DNA of 64,000 bases from Lasiosphaeria ovina (Eukaryota > Ascomycota > Sordariomycetes > Sordariales > Lasiosphaeriaceae), in NCBI GenBank assembly GCA_033439765.1, contig JAULSN010000001.1, positions 5,270,001 to 5,334,000 on the forward strand, written 5' to 3'. Made by a program: the position numbers and the translations under genes. Numbering within the stretch: the stretch's first letter is position 1; every line of letters starts with the position of its first letter. This document shows positions 60,321 to 64,000 of this stretch, piece after piece. The notes under the pieces are model-generated. The model was not told the DNA's origin, searched no databases, and saw only the letters and a program-made list of their open reading frames with translations.

Positions 60321-61074
60321 GGTCGCTGTCGGTGGAGATGGTACACAGATCTGCAGACAGGGGACGGGGAGGACTCCAAGGGGAAGAGGCAATTGTGCTT
60401 GTTTCACACGCGGCCTCGGCCTGCGGCAGGCGGGAGTCGCAGTCGTCGGGTGCCGATGCAAGACCAAATGTCTATTTTGACAGATGCAGAAGATGAATGC
60501 AGAGAAAACAAAACGGCCTATGTCTGTCGGGAGTCTGCTCTGTCGAAGAGATGCAAAAGAAGCCCGGGATACGTGCGCAGCTGAGAAGGAGGGTAACGCG
60601 CTATGATGTATGTTATGGAGACGAGCTTAAATTATCTCGACCCAATTCGCAACGGTGCCCTCGATTGATTTTGGGAAGCGGGCGTAGCGGGGCACATGCA
60701 GACGACAAGACGTCAACAAAGTTGGAGCAGCAACCCGAATCAGAATCGCGGGGTCCTCAGGGACAGGGGTCCTAATGCAGCAAAAGTCTTGGCATCTGGC
60801 AATGCGACCCGTCGCCTCGCCTGTAGGATTATTTAGCACCTTGCCCAGCGATCCACCTGAAATTATTCCAGCAACGCGCGGCAAGCAAAACGACAGCCTC
60901 TCAGGTTCCCAACAACACCTCATTACTTAATAAACCAGAAAGCGGCAGTCCACTACAACATCCCCGCAAGCCATAACATACTGGCGAGAACAAATAGCTG
61001 CCACTCGCTAGTTTAGAAATCACCTACCAACCTAACCTACCCGTTCGCAGCTCGTCGTCGGCTGGTTGGCCAAT
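60321..61074. promoter_or_regulatory. Divergent promoter, dbf2 and WBP11-like gene
   Basis: 754 bp shared by two genes transcribed in opposite directions, so both promoters should lie here. I can assign no specific binding site. Confidence 0.45.
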
Positions 61075-62075
61075 ATGCCGAAGGAGCGCAACTATAATCC
61101 AGTGCAAGCCCAGCGCAAAGCTGACAAGGCAAAGGCGATCAAGAAGGGTATGTCGGCCAATGAAATGGGGACTTGGCGGAGAATCTGGGGACATGCAAGA
61201 CTGACCATATCGTTTTACGTCTGGCAGGCAAATCGGAGCAGCAGATACGGCGCAACGAGAAGCTCGCCAAGCTCAACCCCGACAGGATCCAGCAGCAGAT
61301 AAACGATCTGAAGGCCATCAAGGAAGGTGGGGGGAAGCTCACGACAGTCGAGGAACAGTCGCTGGAGGCGCTCGAGAAGGACTTGAAGGCAGTTAAGAAG
61401 GCGAGGGAGGCTCTCGGGGACCAGGCGCCGACATTCAGCAAGGGCCCGCCAAGGCAGGGAGGGCCACGCGGCGACGGCGACTACAAAGGCGCTCTCGGGA
61501 AGCGCCGGCGGGACGGAGAACGAGACGAGTCGAGCAGCGGCAGCGACAGCGACGTACCGGCCGATGTCAAGAAAATACCCATGCCACGAGACACTCCGCC
61601 GCCCATCCCCAAGGAAGTGCTCGACGCATGGTACTCGAAGCGAAGGGCGAAGCGGGGCGCCAACCAGCAGGAACCATCGCGGAGATCCGGGAATAATAAT
61701 GGCAGTCAGGAGCCCGGTACGAGCGCAAACAGAGAGCCGCTGGGAGACAAGCAGCGGTTCGAGAGGACGACAAGTGCGCCGAGTGCACCAAGCCCCGCCG
61801 CCGAGGTAAAGACTGTCTACGAAGCCAAACCCGTCCTCCGAGATCTGCACAAGGAGGCTGTGAGCGCCTTTGTGCCGACAGTCGTTCGAATGAAAATCGA
61901 AAAGGTCAAGGGCCAGGGCGGCCTCCTCGAGCCGGAAGAAGCCGACCGGCTTGAAAGGGAGGGCTATGTAAAAACGACCAGGACGTTACAGCAGCAGCCG
62001 CCACCTAGTCCTGCCGTGAAGGGATCCGATCTGCGAGGTGTCACGGTGGAGGAAGTTGACGACGAAGAAGGCTAA
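61075..62075 (+). CDS. WBP11-like splicing protein
   Basis: Predicted 306-residue nuclear protein resembling WW-domain-binding protein 11 (NpwBP/SNP70), which binds PQBP1-type WW proteins and functions in pre-mRNA splicing. Exons are 61075-61147 and 61228-62075, with an 80-nt intron (GTATGT..CAG, CTGAC branch). The family N-terminus MPKERNYNPVQAQRKADKAK is followed by KKGKSEQQIRRNEKLAKLNP, a strongly basic helical segment that is continuous only after splicing. A coiled-coil-like stretch (about 40-95), a Ser/Asp patch, and proline segments (MPRDTPPPIPKEVLDAWY) that fit WW-ligand sequences come next. The conserved C-terminal block VVRMKIEKVK... and an acidic end (VEEVDDEEG) close it. The fungal form is about half the length of the human protein. 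The start is the ATG of MPKERN; an in-frame TTG upstream was not used. Confidence 0.85.
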
Positions 62076-63300
62076 CGAGTCGAATTGGCATTGACCAATG
62101 CTTTGTGTCTGTCCCTCTGTCTTCTGCGTTTGAGCTGCGCCTGCGACCAGCCAGTCCCAATATCCCGTCCTGGAACCTGTCCCAGTCTCACTCTTGTTGC
62201 CTATCTTATTTCAGTAAGCAGCTGAAAGCGTCAGACCGAGTCAGATGCAGTTTGCCAGAGTATGCGATTTGTCGTGGCCTAATGCAGTTCATCGGCGGAG
62301 ACGGCACAGCAACAGGGCTGACTGGACCGGGACGTCTCATTCGTCCGCGCTGTTGATGACATGACACAAAAGAATAGCTGAATTAATAAACTCGACGAGA
62401 CATGGCGCAAACGGTTGCGCAGAATTGGTCTGGCAATCCAATTGCTCGGATAACAGGTGCGTTAGCCAGGGCGATGGCAACGTGCAATGGCAACGTGGTA
62501 TCCTCAAGGCTCTTTTTGCACTGCCACTCAGAATTCAGATGCATTTTAGGATGGATCAGACGAGGGCTTGCTTCTGTCTCGTCCGACAGGTCTGAAGGAA
62601 TGTTGACTGGGGGCCAGTTTTAGCCAGGTTCCCGAGTTCGGCAGGTGTTCCATGCGCCCTCATCTCCCAGGGTCATGTTGGTGCTCGCTGTATTGGACAG
62701 ATCTGTACGCAATATTCCATATGTAGTACATAATAGATGGATGCTCGCCTTGAACTGAGAAGGCACAATAGACCCAACTGCCGTTATCACGCACGCAATT
62801 GCGCAGCCAGAGAACGGCATGCATAGGTATATATTTACACAAAATATTCCCACACAGCAACCTCTCTGGTGGCATGAATGGAACGAGATGATGGTGCCAT
62901 TTGAGGCTGTTCTGAGTCTTTGGGTAGCTAGGCTGACTTGGGCCTAGCCGCCAGCGCCAAGCCTCCCACCTATCAGGTCAGCACCCGCCTGAAAGAGGGG
63001 GCCGCTGGCGGCCGGGGTCTAGACCAAGCTTTTTTACATCCCCTGTGCCACCCCAGCACAATGCTATCCAGCCCTGTAGGAGACCGCGGCCGTGGAACGT
63101 GCGATAATAATCAATGGCTTGTTATAATTAGACGCCGCTGGCCTCTCTCTCTCTCTCTCTCTCTTTTTTATTTGCACCTTGTCTTCTCCACATAAAAAGA
63201 CGATCCAGAACGTGGCGGAAGCAGCATGATATAACGGCGGAGCGCTCGCAGGCAACGGGTGGTTCTATTTTAACCGACAACCTCGGTGTTCCCCCGAACC
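62076..63300. other. Intergenic before the MFS gene
   Basis: About 1.2 kb: the WBP11-like 3' UTR, then the promoter of the MFS gene. A CT dinucleotide run at 63142-63162, some 140 bp before the ATG, is the only marked feature. Confidence 0.45.
63142..63162 (+). repeat. CT dinucleotide run near MFS start
   Basis: About ten CT units followed by T6. The position fits a pyrimidine-rich core promoter or leader element of the downstream gene; function is inferred from position only. Confidence 0.7.
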
Positions 63301-64000
63301 ATGGCGAACAGTGCGGAGTCGCTAGCCGATGGCGGATCGGCACGACTCGACGGTGGCGCCAAGACGGCTGCGCGCTTCGCGTTCCCGATGCCGACCCTAA
63401 ATGGCAGCACAAGATCGAAAAAGACGGCCACCAGCACCAGCACCGGTACCGGCCACCTTGGCGGGCTGCTGGGCCAAGACCTCAAGGACAATCGGTTCTT
63501 AGTGTCTTCGTCGTCGTCGAACACGGACACGGACACAGAAACGACGACGGCCGTGGACAGCCTCACATCCGTCGCCGAGGTTCGCAGTAGAAAAGACAAG
63601 GACGGAGCTGGAGATGGAGACGGACGGGTCGATGGCGACGACGATGCCTACCCCGAGGGCGGCCTTCGCTCGTGGCTCGTCGTGTTTGGCTGCTGGCTCG
63701 CCATGTTCGCCTCTCTCGGCCTCATGAACGTCCTGGCTACCTTCCAGTCGTACTTGTTGACCAACCCGGCTTCCGGTTACAATACGGGCACCATGGCGTG
63801 GATCTTTTCCCTCTACACCTTTGCCAGCTTTGCCCTCGGCCTCTACGTCGGCCCCCTCTTCGACAAATACGGCCCGCGCTGGCTCATCCTGTCGGGCACC
63901 GTGTGCCTGGCCGTCAGCCTAGTCCTGAGTAGCCTGAGCTACGAGTTCTGGCACTTCCTCCTCGCCTTCGGCATACTCAGCGGCCTGTCCGGCTCCATGC
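63301..64000 (+). CDS. MFS transporter, monocarboxylate-permease type (partial)
   Basis: The 5' part (233 codons) of a major facilitator protein, cut by the window end. The first approximately 115 residues are hydrophilic, Ser/Thr/Asp-rich and probably cytosolic. The family entry motif follows, YPEGGLRSWLVVFGCWLAMF, leading into TM1. GTMAWIFSLYTFASFALGLY is TM2, then the MFS signature-like loop GPLFDKYGPRWLIL, TM3 and the start of TM4. The D/E-x-x-Y-P-E-G-G-x-x-x-W motif before TM1 is characteristic of fungal monocarboxylate-transporter-like (MCT/Mch) permeases, whose known substrates vary (for example riboflavin for Mch5), so no substrate is assigned. No intron is seen in the visible part. 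The start at 63301 has a good context (ACCATGGCG). Confidence 0.88.
   Translation, partial: MANSAESLADGGSARLDGGAKTAARFAFPMPTLNGSTRSKKTATSTSTGTGHLGGLLGQDLKDNRFLVSSSSSNTDTDTETTTAVDSLTSVAEVRSRKDKDGAGDGDGRVDGDDDAYPEGGLRSWLVVFGCWLAMFASLGLMNVLATFQSYLLTNPASGYNTGTMAWIFSLYTFASFALGLYVGPLFDKYGPRWLILSGTVCLAVSLVLSSLSYEFWHFLLAFGILSGLSGSM

Noticed and set aside
1..64000. Search for CRISPR arrays, 5S/other rRNA genes and an intact transposase
   Set aside because: No regularly spaced direct repeats, no rRNA-like sequence and no transposase or reverse transcriptase motifs were seen by eye.

Overview
The window is nuclear DNA from a filamentous ascomycete (Pezizomycotina), most likely a Sordariomycete. The evidence is short spliceosomal introns (about 56-270 nt, GT..AG, with CTAAC/CTGAC-like branch sites), wide gene spacing, and a set of recognisable fungal genes. 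These include an AreA/NIT2 nitrogen regulator ending in the family's WEWLTMSL tail, a 225-residue Pls1-type tetraspanin, a 230-residue V-ATPase subunit E, a Dnf-type flippase, the Msc7 aldehyde dehydrogenase and the Dbf2/Sid2 NDR kinase. Species cannot be named from the sequence alone.

Layout: 1-3.5 kb no recognisable gene; 3.56-4.18 kb Ctr copper transporter (+); 4.2-9.3 kb no recognisable gene; 9.3-10.2 kb Mcm1 MADS-box factor (-); 11.3-12.8 kb two inverted copies of a 247-bp MITE-like element; 16.7-17.5 kb tetraspanin (+) facing an 18.8-20.7 kb NIPA-type magnesium transporter (-); 22.0-23.0 kb V-ATPase subunit E (+) facing a 23.6-25.7 kb unknown protein with a PIP-like N-terminus (-); 29.9-34.7 kb P4-ATPase (+); 35.8-37.8 kb Msc7 (+) facing 39.5-42.6 kb NIT2/AreA (-); 42.6-54.5 kb gene-poor, with one 269-codon open frame that may be an orphan gene; 54.5-55.4 kb cysteine-containing GPI-anchored wall protein (-); 58.2-60.3 kb Dbf2 kinase (-) divergent from 61.1-62.1 kb WBP11-like splicing protein (+); 63.3 kb to the end, the start of an MFS monocarboxylate-type transporter (+).

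The genes do not form a pathway or a biosynthetic cluster. They are mostly conserved housekeeping and regulatory functions (copper, magnesium and proton transport, lipid asymmetry, nitrogen regulation, mitotic exit/septation, splicing) separated by long non-coding intervals. I saw no CRISPR array, no rRNA or convincing tRNA gene, and no intact transposase. The least-explained items are the paired MITE-like element with 5-bp target duplications, a dispersed repeat whose two copies differ mainly by C-to-T/G-to-A changes, the unknown PIP-like protein, and two in-frame stop-free introns (nit-2 and msc7) that would insert residues if retained. All exon boundaries are my own reading of splice signals and frame; none is confirmed by transcript data.
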